Shown piece after piece: positions 1 to 7,476 of a stretch of 58,828 nt of DNA. The stretch is from the NCBI GenBank assembly GCA_902168115.1, contig CABHPB010000090.1, forward strand, positions 1-58,828. Reading direction: 5' to 3'. This DNA comes from an uncultured Methylopila sp. Its GTDB lineage: Bacteria; Pseudomonadota; Alphaproteobacteria; Rhizobiales; Methylopilaceae. Made by a program: the position numbers and the translations under genes. Each line of letters begins with the position of its first letter. Position 1 is the first letter of the stretch. The notes beneath the pieces are model-generated. The model was given only the letters and a program-made list of their open reading frames with translations. It was not told where the DNA came from and ran no database searches.

Positions 1-127
1 CCTCATAGGGGTCCGTCGAATAGTGCTGCGGGATCGGCATGCCGTTCCAGTCGCTGTCGAGCTTCGAGCCGAGCGCCTGGTGGATGGACTGCAGCGCGTT
101 CTTGCGCGGAAAATCTTCGGGACCCAT
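1..127 (-). CDS. dmmD: GcvT-like aminomethyltransferase, 5' part only (probable DmmD)
   Basis: Only the first 42 codons are present; the gene runs off the left edge. The start ATG (127-125) is preceded by a good ribosome site (AAGGGGAAG). The visible peptide contains HQALGSKLD, then DWNGMP and HYSTDPYE, which lines up with the N-terminus of the glycine-cleavage T / dimethylglycine-oxidase folate domain (H..LGAKM..-W.MP..Y...EEH). In marine bacteria dmmD encodes such a folate-binding protein next to the dimethylamine monooxygenase genes, where it is thought to handle the one-carbon unit released by demethylation. Family assignment rests on a short segment plus context, so the symbol is an inference. 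It lies 193 bp downstream of dmmC on the same strand, with a repeat element between them. Confidence 0.5.
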   Translation of the reverse strand, partial: MGPEDFPRKNALQSIHQALGSKLDSDWNGMPIPQHYSTDPYE

Positions 128-180
128 TGGAGCTCTTCCCCTTATGCATTCTGCCACTTCGGGCGGTTGGGATCTCTGTC

Positions 181-300
181 GTGCGTCCTTCGAGACGCCC
201 GCTTTCGTGGGCTCCCCAGGATGAGGGATATGGAGGACGCCAAGGACAGACCTCCCTCATGCTGAGGAGCGGTCCAACGGACCGCGTCTCGAAGCACGCA
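181..300. repeat. Intergenic palindromic repeat, copy 1 of 3
   Basis: An imperfect inverted repeat of about 120 bp. The left end reads like GTCCTTCGAGACG and the right end GTCTCGAAGCACGCA, with an internal CCTCATGCTGAGGAGC block. Two other copies occur at about 23312-23429 and 24890-25001. It fills most of the gap between dmmC and the downstream aminomethyltransferase gene. No gene is seen in it. The left half is more diverged than in the other copies. Confidence 0.8.
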
Positions 301-320
301 GTTCCTGCGTGCAGGCGTCT

Positions 321-1361
321 TCAGTCCGGGAAGAAGCCCGGCGAGGTCGGCGCGCCGTCATCGAACTTCGAGAGGTAGTCGACCGTCATCTGGCGGTAGC
401 GCGTCAGGCCCTTGTAGTCGGCGAGCTCGGGCTTCAGGTCGCGCAGCACGCGATGGAAGCGGCGGCCCCACTTGGGGATCGTCACCAGCTCTTCCATCTT
501 GATGAGATAGGCGCGGATCGAGAACACGATTGCGTTGGAGCGCGGCAGCCGCCACAGCGCCTGCAGCTCGACGCGCAGATGCACCTTGTTCCCGACGTTC
601 TCGGGCGTGACCGTCGTCCGGTCCACGCCCCACTTGTGGTAGTTCTCCGGCGAGGTGTCGAGCCGGGGATTGATGGTCATCGTCCAGTTGAGACGGCGGA
701 CCGGGCGGCCCTGCTGCAGGTTCAGCAGGAACTTCAGCGCGCGGTCGAACACCCCGATGTCATGGGCGAGCGGCACCGGCGCGTGCCATTCCATGAAGTT
801 CATGCCGATGTCGAAGTCGAGCGACCAGTCGGCCTGTGTGGTGACGATGCCGGCGTCCATCCAGAGATTGTCGTTCCTCTGGTCGATCAGGTTGAAGTCG
901 CCCTGGCACTGCCGGGTGATGTACTCCATCGGCGGATAGGGCAGGGTCGACGTATCCCCGAAGGTGAACTTCTGGTCGATGCCGAGCGGCCCATTGACCC
1001 AATGCCAGCTGTCGCCGTCGCGGGTCAGCGTGAAGTGCTCAGGATAGTTCTTGGCCATCGACTCCATCAGGAGCTCGAGCAGGTCCCACTCCGCCGTGAT
1101 CATGTGCGGCAGCGACTGGCAGCGCAGCGGGTCCTGCTTCAGGACGAGCGCCCGATCCTTCATCTCCGAGACGTAGTGCTCGTCGATGTCGATCGGGAAC
1201 TCGAAGGCCGATTTGACCGGCCCCGGCATGTGCTGCTCGATGTTGACCGCATACATGTACTCGTCCTTGTCGAACGGGAACGGGAAGCGATGGATCGCCT
1301 CCGGCGAGTTCGAGAAGGTGAAGTCGTCGCGGAACGTCTCGGTCTTGAACTGTATGGTCAC
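321..1361 (-). CDS. dmmC: Dimethylamine monooxygenase heme subunit (DUF3445, heme-dependent oxidative N-demethylase family)
   Basis: A 346-residue protein of the DUF3445 / heme-dependent oxidative N-demethylase family, proposed catalytic subunit of dimethylamine monooxygenase, which oxidises dimethylamine to methylamine and formaldehyde using O2 and NAD(P)H-derived electrons. The reading frame stays open upstream, but the GTG at 1361 is chosen because GAGGGAG sits about 9 nt before it and it falls 14 nt after the dmmB stop. The protein is soluble, with no signal peptide or membrane segment, and has many Trp/His residues. It is the third gene of dmmA-dmmB-dmmC. The family call comes from overall sequence character and the diagnostic neighbours; I cannot point to the heme ligand. 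Subunit lettering differs between publications; here letters follow transcription order. Confidence 0.85.
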   Translation of the reverse strand: MTIQFKTETFRDDFTFSNSPEAIHRFPFPFDKDEYMYAVNIEQHMPGPVKSAFEFPIDIDEHYVSEMKDRALVLKQDPLRCQSLPHMITAEWDLLELLMESMAKNYPEHFTLTRDGDSWHWVNGPLGIDQKFTFGDTSTLPYPPMEYITRQCQGDFNLIDQRNDNLWMDAGIVTTQADWSLDFDIGMNFMEWHAPVPLAHDIGVFDRALKFLLNLQQGRPVRRLNWTMTINPRLDTSPENYHKWGVDRTTVTPENVGNKVHLRVELQALWRLPRSNAIVFSIRAYLIKMEELVTIPKWGRRFHRVLRDLKPELADYKGLTRYRQMTVDYLSKFDDGAPTSPGFFPD

Positions 1362-1375
1362 GGTCGAGGGCTCCC

Positions 1376-2338
1376 TCAGAGATCGAGCACGAGTTCGCGG
1401 CCCTTCAGCCGCGAGACGCAGGTCATGATCTTCTTGCCCGAGGCGTGTTCCTCCTCGGTCAGGAAATGGTCGTTGTGGACGAGCTTGCCGTCGCAGGAGA
1501 CGACCGCCGTCTCGCACTGACCGCAGGCGCCGCCGCGGCACAGGAACGGCGCGTCGACGCCCGCCTCCTCGATCGCCTCCAGCAGGCTCTGGTCGCTGCG
1601 CACCTCGGCCGTGATGCCGGCGCGCTGCAGCACGACGGAGAAGGGCTCGCCGCCTGCCGGCGCGAGGAAGCGCTCGGAATGCAGGTTCTCGTCGGCCCAG
1701 CCGGCGTCGCGGCCGCCCTTCAGGATCGCGTCGATCATGCCCTCCGGCCCGCAGACGTAGAGATGCGTGCCAAGCGGCTGGTTGGGCAGGATCTGCGAAA
1801 CCGAGACGAACTCCTGCATGTCGTCGCGATAGAGCTTCAGCCTGTCGCCATGGGCGGCGCGGAGCTCGTCGATGAAGGCGCCGCTCGCCTCGTTCCGCAT
1901 GGCGTAGTGGATCTCGTAGGAGGCGCTTCGGCGTCTCAGCTCGTTCGCCATGGCGTAGATCGGCGTGATCCCGATGCCGCCGGCGACCAGCAGGTGCTTG
2001 CGGCCGGTGCGGACGATCGGGAACAGGTTCACCGGCATGGTGACTACGAGCTGGTCGCCGGCGTTGACCCGCTCGTGCATGAACTTCGAGCCGCCGCGCG
2101 AGTTCGGGGTGCGGAGGACGCCGATCCGGTAGGTCGAGCCGTCGTCCGCCCGGTCGATCAGCGAATAGGGATTGCGCATGCGGCGGCCGTTGTCGTCCAT
2201 GGTGACGACGACATGGGCGCCGGCCGAGAACGACGGCAGCGGCTCGCCCGACAGCGCCGCCAGCCGGAAGCGCTTCACCGTCTGGGTCGCCTGCTCGACG
2301 TCCACCACGCGAACCGGGATCTCGACGCCGCCGCTCAT
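1376..2338 (-). CDS. dmmB: Dimethylamine monooxygenase reductase subunit (PDR/VanB-type, flavin + NAD + 2Fe-2S)
   Basis: A 320-residue reductase that passes electrons from NAD(P)H through a flavin and a C-terminal plant-type 2Fe-2S centre to the oxygenase. Visible parts: flavin-binding RNPYSLI near residues 55-61, a nucleotide-binding GGIGITPIYAM near 120-130, CGPEGM near 197, and the ferredoxin domain with C267, C272, C275 and C307 in the order CRGGACGQC...C. The start ATG at 2338 overlaps the dmmA stop by 4 nt (ATGA), giving translational coupling and deciding the start over longer frames. This architecture is shared with vanillate demethylase reductase, but the flanking DmmA-like and DUF3445 genes specify the dimethylamine system. 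Confidence 0.9.
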   Translation of the reverse strand: MSGGVEIPVRVVDVEQATQTVKRFRLAALSGEPLPSFSAGAHVVVTMDDNGRRMRNPYSLIDRADDGSTYRIGVLRTPNSRGGSKFMHERVNAGDQLVVTMPVNLFPIVRTGRKHLLVAGGIGITPIYAMANELRRRSASYEIHYAMRNEASGAFIDELRAAHGDRLKLYRDDMQEFVSVSQILPNQPLGTHLYVCGPEGMIDAILKGGRDAGWADENLHSERFLAPAGGEPFSVVLQRAGITAEVRSDQSLLEAIEEAGVDAPFLCRGGACGQCETAVVSCDGKLVHNDHFLTEEEHASGKKIMTCVSRLKGRELVLDL

Positions 2339-2931
2339 TTGTACAGCTCCTCGGAGGCCGGGACCTCGTCGGGGGTCTCGGCGTTGATGGAGACGCCCTG
2401 GAAGGCGGCGAGCCGGCGGGAGTAGTGGTCGCGCACGAACAGCGGCACGCCGCAATGCGCGCAGGGAACGGGTGAGATGGTCACGTCGTCAATGAAGCCC
2501 TTGCAGTGGACGCACTGGACGCGGCGCGCGAGCGAGCCGCGGTGCTCGGTGCGGATGGAGAGATGGTCGACGCCGTGTGCGAGGCCCGCCGCGACGACCT
2601 CGCCGATGTGGCCCTCGACGCCGGCGGCGTAGAGGCGGGTTCCCATCGTGGCCGTGTCGAGCAGGGCGTTGAGGCGGGTCATCAGCGTCTGGCGGGTCGG
2701 GTGGAGATGAAAGGCGTCCGGCGCGCGGCCCTGCAGCGTCTCGGAATGGTTCGCCGGGGCGGAGCCGCCGGGCGTGTAGAGCAGCGTCATGCGCGACCAG
2801 GCGTCGGGCGCGTCGGCGAAGGCCTCGAGCACGGCGAGGGCGCCTTCGCCTTCGGCGGCGACGAGGTGGCGTTTCGCGCGCTCGTCGACCTTCAGTCCGG
2901 GATAGATCGGTCGGCTTTTGATGGCGGACAC
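2335..2931 (-). CDS. dmmA: Dimethylamine monooxygenase subunit DmmA-like, four-cysteine protein
   Basis: A 198-residue soluble protein with two CxxC pairs near the C-terminus (C140/C143 and C157/C160), a spacing that would bind zinc or an iron centre. This matches the small DmmA-type subunit that accompanies the DUF3445 heme subunit and the VanB-type reductase. Its own catalytic role is not evident from the sequence; electron transfer or assembly are the plausible jobs. It is the first gene of the three-gene set, its stop overlaps the dmmB start (ATGA), and it starts 85 bp after the permease stop, just past a hairpin terminator. Hence dmmABC depends either on read-through or on a promoter packed into the short gap. 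Confidence 0.75.
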   Translation of the reverse strand: MSAIKSRPIYPGLKVDERAKRHLVAAEGEGALAVLEAFADAPDAWSRMTLLYTPGGSAPANHSETLQGRAPDAFHLHPTRQTLMTRLNALLDTATMGTRLYAAGVEGHIGEVVAAGLAHGVDHLSIRTEHRGSLARRVQCVHCKGFIDDVTISPVPCAHCGVPLFVRDHYSRRLAAFQGVSINAETPDEVPASEELYK

Positions 2932-2970
2932 GAGGTTTCTCTGCTCAGTTCGACAGGACAGGGGAGCATG

Positions 2971-3002
2971 AAAAGACCCGGCGCGGCGATCCGCGCCGGG
3001 TC
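2971..3002 (-). terminator. Rho-independent terminator after the APC permease
   Basis: Perfect 12-bp stem (GACCCGGCGCGG at 2975-2986 pairing with 2991-3002), a 4-nt loop, and on the minus strand a run of four T after the stem. It lies between the permease stop (3017) and the dmmA start (2931). The short T tract suggests partial termination, which would set permease and dmm transcript levels apart. Confidence 0.75.
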
Positions 3003-3016
3003 TGTTCGTCAGGTCT

Positions 3017-4639
3017 TCAGAGCGTGAAGATCCAGTTGGCGGCGAGCACGGTGACGACGCCGGCGACCAGCGTGAGGTACGGCAGCATGCCGGCCTTGCG
3101 CTCGGAGATCGCGTTCTGGTCCCCGACGCCGAGATCCTCGAGCATCTTGGCCGGGAACTTGCCCTTGTCCTGCACGTAGTGCCGGAACAGGAACACCGGG
3201 ACGATGAGCGCCGCGGTGAACAGGCCCGCCCACAGGGCCATCGGGTTCCAGACCTTCGCGCCGGCGCCCATGAAGATGGCGTTGACGAAGGCGAAGATGG
3301 CGCCGAGCGCGATGATCACGGTCGGAGCGCGGTAGGGCCGCGCGATGTGGCCGTTGTCGATCCGGTGGATCCAGCCCGAGTTCAGGTTCAGGAAGTTGAA
3401 GATGATGTAGCCGCAGTTCGACACCGCCAGGATGAAGAAGAACGAGGTGGCGTCGGCGCAGGCGATCGCGAGCAGCACGAGGTTGACCACGAGGTCGGTC
3501 CACATGGCGTTGGTGGGCGCGCCATGGTGGTTCACGAAGGAGAGGTACTTCGGCAGCCAGCCGTCGACCGATCCCTGGTAGAGGGTGCGCGAGGAGCCGG
3601 CCATCGCGGTCATGAGGCAGAGGATCAGCGCGAGGATCATGAGCATGACCAGCGCGTTCTCGATGATCGGACCGCCGCCGACCATGTGGGCGAGCGCGGC
3701 CGCGACGCCCGAGCCGTCGGCGATCGGCGCGGCCAGCATGCCCGTCAGGCCGAGCTCGGACTGGAACGTGAAGGGCACGATGGTGAAGAAGAAGATGCAG
3801 AGCAGGCCCGAGAAGAAGATCGCCTTGAAGGTGTCGGTCTTCGGGTCCTTGAACTCGCTCGTGTAGCAGACCGCGGTCTCGAAGCCGTAGGTCGACCAGG
3901 CGGCGATGAACATGCCGCCGAGCACCAGCGTCCAGCCGGCGATGTTCCAGGAGCCCGGCTCAGGAGCGCCGGCCGCGGCCAGCGGCACGAAGGGCGTGAA
4001 GTTGCCCCAGTTCACGCCGTGCTGCAGCAGCGGCGCGACGCCGACGATGGCGAGCGGGATGATGACCAGAAGGCCGATGATCTTCTGGGTGTTGGCGGTG
4101 TCGAGAATGCCGCGATGCTGGACCCAGAAGGTGCCGAGCATCAGCGCCGCGCCGATGAAGAAGTTGGCGTTGAAGGTGAACGACACCGGCCCGAGGGTTC
4201 CGGAGAGCAGCGTCCAGGTACGGACCGTCGAGGTGGTGTCGGGCGCGAGCGCGGTCAGGATGTAGCCGGCCGCGATCGAGGTGCCGAGCGAGAGCACCGG
4301 CGACCAGGCGAACCAGTTGCACCACACCGAGAGCGGGGCCACCGGCTTGGCGTAGCGCACCCAGGCGGCCGCGCCGTAGATCGACGCGCCGCCCGACTTG
4401 TTCGGGAACAGGCCGGCGATCTCCGCATAGACGAAGGACTGCAGGAAGCCCATCATCATCGAGGCGGCCCAGATGCCGAACGACACCGTGCCGGTGTAGT
4501 AGGCGATGCCGCCGATCGAGAACAGCACGAGCGGCGGCACGCCGCTCGCCACCCAGAAGGCGCCCGTCCAGGAGATGTTTCTCTGGAGCGTGCGGGATTC
4601 TACTCCCGCCGCGCTGACGTCCGTGGCTGCCATAGTCAT
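3017..4639 (-). CDS. APC-superfamily amino acid/amine permease
   Basis: A 540-residue integral membrane protein with about 12 hydrophobic segments and the APC-family opening pattern: an N-terminal half rich in Gly/Ser near residues 30-95, a conserved NKSGGASIYGAAAW stretch near 79-92, and a WSTYGFETAVCYTSEFKDP region typical of eukaryote-like amino acid/GABA permeases. The inner-membrane substrate is likely an amine or amino acid; its position directly before dmmABC suggests import of a methylated amine or a methylamine-derived amino acid, but that is inference. The ATG at 4639 is preceded by GGGGA about 8 nt away; a second ATG two codons later is possible. A terminator follows the gene. Confidence 0.8.
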   Translation of the reverse strand: MTMAATDVSAAGVESRTLQRNISWTGAFWVASGVPPLVLFSIGGIAYYTGTVSFGIWAASMMMGFLQSFVYAEIAGLFPNKSGGASIYGAAAWVRYAKPVAPLSVWCNWFAWSPVLSLGTSIAAGYILTALAPDTTSTVRTWTLLSGTLGPVSFTFNANFFIGAALMLGTFWVQHRGILDTANTQKIIGLLVIIPLAIVGVAPLLQHGVNWGNFTPFVPLAAAGAPEPGSWNIAGWTLVLGGMFIAAWSTYGFETAVCYTSEFKDPKTDTFKAIFFSGLLCIFFFTIVPFTFQSELGLTGMLAAPIADGSGVAAALAHMVGGGPIIENALVMLMILALILCLMTAMAGSSRTLYQGSVDGWLPKYLSFVNHHGAPTNAMWTDLVVNLVLLAIACADATSFFFILAVSNCGYIIFNFLNLNSGWIHRIDNGHIARPYRAPTVIIALGAIFAFVNAIFMGAGAKVWNPMALWAGLFTAALIVPVFLFRHYVQDKGKFPAKMLEDLGVGDQNAISERKAGMLPYLTLVAGVVTVLAANWIFTL

Positions 4640-5280
4640 TACCGATCCCCGCTAAAGTATTCGAGCGCTTGGCGCCCTGACGCCTGCTCCGCAGGCGAAA
4701 CGCCGGTCGACGACCATGCCGTTCCGGCATTCGCGTTAAGCCGCGGAGTATCCGCAATGGTCCAGCCGACGCCGAAGCAGGTCGGCCCGAAGGTTGAAGG
4801 CGTTGTCCCGACTTTCGATTTCTCGGATATCGAATAAACGCTCACTCGCCCTCTCGGATTATCTCTCGGTTAGCGACCTTGATCCGAATGATGCAGCAAA
4901 GATCGTATATGTCAAAATTTTTTCTTCTGAGTAAAAAGTAGGCGGCAGCGCCGACGTTTGCGGCAGAAGCAACGATTTCGCGAGCAGCGAACGAGCACAG
5001 GTAATCGCGCGGAGAAGAACCCGCGTGACGTGCAGTTCAAGTGGTAGCGCGATGCGTTCGACTTGGGCGCAATAGCCCCGAATTCCGCGCAGTCTCGCCC
5101 GGATCGAAAGCTTCCTGCGCAAGTCTGCGCGTTTCCTCAGTCTTATTCTTTTGAGGGTATCATCCGCGCGCCGCGGGGCGCGCGCAATGGTGACGAGTGG
5201 CACCATTGGAGGGCGTGCAATCGCGCGGTCTAGCGGCGTCCGCGCTTTTGTCCGGCCTGGAATATCCCTACGATCTGGCC
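4640..5280. other. 641-bp intergenic region between the divergent permease and LuxR-type genes
   Basis: No convincing gene. It must hold the promoters for the leftward permease and rightward regulators. The AT-rich patch at about 4895-4945 is the likeliest promoter zone. A 26-codon frame at 4758-4838 is listed separately at low confidence. A 115-codon leftward frame (4859-5206) is Arg-rich, has no recognisable family and is treated as chance. Confidence 0.5.
4758..4838 (+). CDS. Possible 26-residue peptide, unrecognised
   Basis: ATG at 4758 opens a 26-codon frame ending in an acidic tail (FDFSDIE). GGAG lies about 9 nt upstream, inside a small hairpin (GCGGA-GTA-TCCGC) that abuts the start codon. 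No known peptide family is recognised. It lies in the permease/LuxR intergenic region, pointing towards the regulator genes. It may be a chance frame; only the well-placed ribosome site argues for it. Confidence 0.2.
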
Positions 5281-6420
5281 ATGAGTCCGAAGAGCATGCG
5301 TCCAGCTCTGCCCCGCATCGACGCGCCCGACTGGTTCGAGCGCGCCGGCGAGGTCATCCAGTCGATCGGCACGCAGTTCTTTCACCGCGAACTCATCAAG
5401 CTGCTCGAGGCGAGCATCCGCAGCGACGCGGTCTGGATCATCCGCTATTCCGGAGAGGCGCTGCCCGACGTCGTCTACACCTACAATGTCCCGCCCGAGG
5501 CCGAGAAGGTCTATGTCGAGCAGTGCTCCGGCGTCGATCCGTTCTCGATGCGTTGGCGGCGGACGCGGGACTCCGGAGTCTTCACGCTGCAGACCCTGCC
5601 CGACGACAGCGTCGAATACCTCGTCTACAAGAAGATATTCCTTCAGGCCGCCGGCATGGAGGACGAACTCGGGGTCTTCTTCCCGGTCACCGCGCACAAC
5701 TGCTTCGCCTTCTTCCTTGAGCGCGAGAAGGGCCACTTCACCAGGGCCGAGGTCGAGCGCGCGCGGCTGATGTTCCCGGCGCTGGAAAGCTTTCACCGGG
5801 CGCATCTCGGCTGGCTTTTCAACGAGTTGCGCCACACCAACACGCCCGAGGTGACCGGCCTCATCAACCGCCCGACCCTGATTCGCGACCGCACGCGCCA
5901 GCAGGTCTACGCCAACGACGGCTGGAACGAGACGATCGCGCGCCACCCGGAGATCGCGGACGAGGTCGAGGCGCTGTCGTCCGGCGCGGCGGGGCAGGCC
6001 GATTTCGACGACTTCGCGCTGAAGGTCGAACTGCTCGGCGCGGACTTCCCGCTCGCGCCTTGCGGGCGGATGTACGTCATCGAGCGCCACGCCTCGGCCT
6101 ACGGCGCGGAGCGTTTCGACAGCCTGTCCAACGTCTTCCGGATCTTCACCCCGCGCGAACGCGACATCCTCGATCTCGTAATGCAGGGCCGGAACTCGGC
6201 GGAGATCTCCGAGCGCCTCGGGATCGGCGTCGGCAGCGTCAAGAACTGCAAGATAAGAATCTACCGCAAGGCCGAGGTCGAGACCGAGCGCGCCCTCGTC
6301 GCCAAGTTCATGCCGCTCTACGAGCCCGGCGGCGCTGGCGGCGGACGGGGCATGGCTAAAAATTCGGCGGGCGCGCGCGCCTCGCTCCCGCACGCGGCTG
6401 TGGAATCAGTCGGCAGATGA
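5281..6420 (+). CDS. LuxR-type transcriptional regulator, first of a tandem paralogous pair
   Basis: About 379 residues: an N-terminal domain of unknown ligand (DWFERAGEV..., WIIRYSGEALPDVVYTYNVP, LDPFS-like, FFLEREKGHFTRAEVERA) followed by a LuxR/GerE helix-turn-helix (FTPRERDILDLVMQGR, ISERLGIGVGSVKNCKIRI) at about residues 290-350. There is no phosphoacceptor receiver domain, so it probably senses a ligand. ATG 5281 is chosen as the first ATG giving a compact N-terminus like that of the next gene; no strong ribosome site is seen and ATG 5296 is an alternative. Its stop overlaps the start of the next regulator (ATGA). Position between the dmm and bet operons suggests control of methylated-amine genes, which is inference. 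Confidence 0.8.
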   Translation: MSPKSMRPALPRIDAPDWFERAGEVIQSIGTQFFHRELIKLLEASIRSDAVWIIRYSGEALPDVVYTYNVPPEAEKVYVEQCSGVDPFSMRWRRTRDSGVFTLQTLPDDSVEYLVYKKIFLQAAGMEDELGVFFPVTAHNCFAFFLEREKGHFTRAEVERARLMFPALESFHRAHLGWLFNELRHTNTPEVTGLINRPTLIRDRTRQQVYANDGWNETIARHPEIADEVEALSSGAAGQADFDDFALKVELLGADFPLAPCGRMYVIERHASAYGAERFDSLSNVFRIFTPRERDILDLVMQGRNSAEISERLGIGVGSVKNCKIRIYRKAEVETERALVAKFMPLYEPGGAGGGRGMAKNSAGARASLPHAAVESVGR

Positions 6421-7460
6421 GCCCCTGCGCCGGCCCGATCAGGCTTGGACGGGACGACTGGTTCCGCCGCGTCGGCGAGGTCGCCTCGTCGGTCGGGACG
6501 GACGGGTTCCACCAGCAGCTGGTCGAACTGTTCGGATCGACCATCCCGCACAGCGCGAGCTGGATCATCCGCTACTCGCGCGTCGCGCCGCCGGACGTGA
6601 TCTACACGTGGAATGTCCCGCAGGACGTCGTCGAGTTCTACTCGGCCCGTTGCGCGCCGCTCGATCCGTTCTCGGCGCACTGGAAGCGGTTCGAGGAGCC
6701 GGGCGTGCGCACGCTTGCGGGCTTCGACCGCGAGGACGGCGCGGCGGTGGACCCGACGCCGTACAACAGGCTGTTCAAGTCCGCGGCGAAGATCACGGAC
6801 GAACTCGGCGTGTTCTTCTCGACCGTCGGCAACTCCTCGCTCGGGCTGTTCCTCGAGCGGGAGAAGGGCCGCTTCACCGCGGCCGAGATCGAGCGGACGA
6901 AGCGCGTGTTCCCGGTTCTGGACGGGTTTCACAAGACCCATATCGGCCGCATCTTCGACCGGCTGCGCTTCGCCGGCGAGGCCAACGAGACCCAGCTCGC
7001 GGGGCGGCCGACGCTGGTGCTCGACCGGCACGGCCTCGAGATTTTCGCCAATGCCGGCTGGCGCGACGCCGCGGCTGGCGATCCGTCCATCATGGACGCC
7101 GTCGCCTCGGCCGGGGACGAGCGGCAGGTCGCTCTGCCGGAGTTTTTGCTGAAGATCGAGCGTTTCGACCGCTACTTCCCGCTCGCGCCGTCGGGAACGA
7201 TGTTCGTGCTCGCGCCGAAGCCGGAGACGGGCGGCGAGGCGGCCGTGGAGCGGCCTGCGTCTCCGGTCGAGATCGGCCTCACCGCCCGCGAGCGGGACGT
7301 GTTCGACCTCGTCATGGCGGGGCGGACCACAGGCGCGATCGCCCAGTCCCTCCAGATCAGCAAGGGCGCCGTCAAGAACCTGCGCCTGCGGATCTATCGC
7401 AAGGCGGACGTCAGCTCGGAACGCGCGCTCGTGCAGAAATTCGGACGGCTGACGGCGTGA
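6417..7460 (+). CDS. LuxR-type transcriptional regulator, second of the tandem pair
   Basis: A 347-residue paralogue of the preceding gene. Shared blocks include DWFRRVGEV, SWIIRYSRVAPPDVIYTWNVP, LDPFSAHWKRFEEPGVRTL, ITDELGVFF and FLEREKGRFTAAEIERTKRVFP. The C-terminal LuxR/GerE helix-turn-helix (LTARERDVFDLVMAGR, QISKGAVKNLRLRIYRKADV) ends the protein. Start ATG overlaps the upstream stop by 4 nt, so the two are translationally coupled and may work as a heterodimer or as sequential sensors. The gene ends 16 bp before the convergent betA stop, with no hairpin terminator seen between them. Confidence 0.8.
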   Translation: MSPCAGPIRLGRDDWFRRVGEVASSVGTDGFHQQLVELFGSTIPHSASWIIRYSRVAPPDVIYTWNVPQDVVEFYSARCAPLDPFSAHWKRFEEPGVRTLAGFDREDGAAVDPTPYNRLFKSAAKITDELGVFFSTVGNSSLGLFLEREKGRFTAAEIERTKRVFPVLDGFHKTHIGRIFDRLRFAGEANETQLAGRPTLVLDRHGLEIFANAGWRDAAAGDPSIMDAVASAGDERQVALPEFLLKIERFDRYFPLAPSGTMFVLAPKPETGGEAAVERPASPVEIGLTARERDVFDLVMAGRTTGAIAQSLQISKGAVKNLRLRIYRKADVSSERALVQKFGRLTA

Positions 7461-7476
7461 CCGCCGCTCGCCCGCT

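Noticed and set aside
3179-4837. A 552-codon plus-strand frame opposite the APC permease
   Set aside because: Charged, repetitive composition typical of antisense frames; the minus strand encodes a coherent membrane protein.
4859-5206. A 115-codon leftward frame in the permease/LuxR intergenic region
   Set aside because: Arg/Leu-rich with no family likeness and no good ribosome site; it also overlaps the probable promoter zone.
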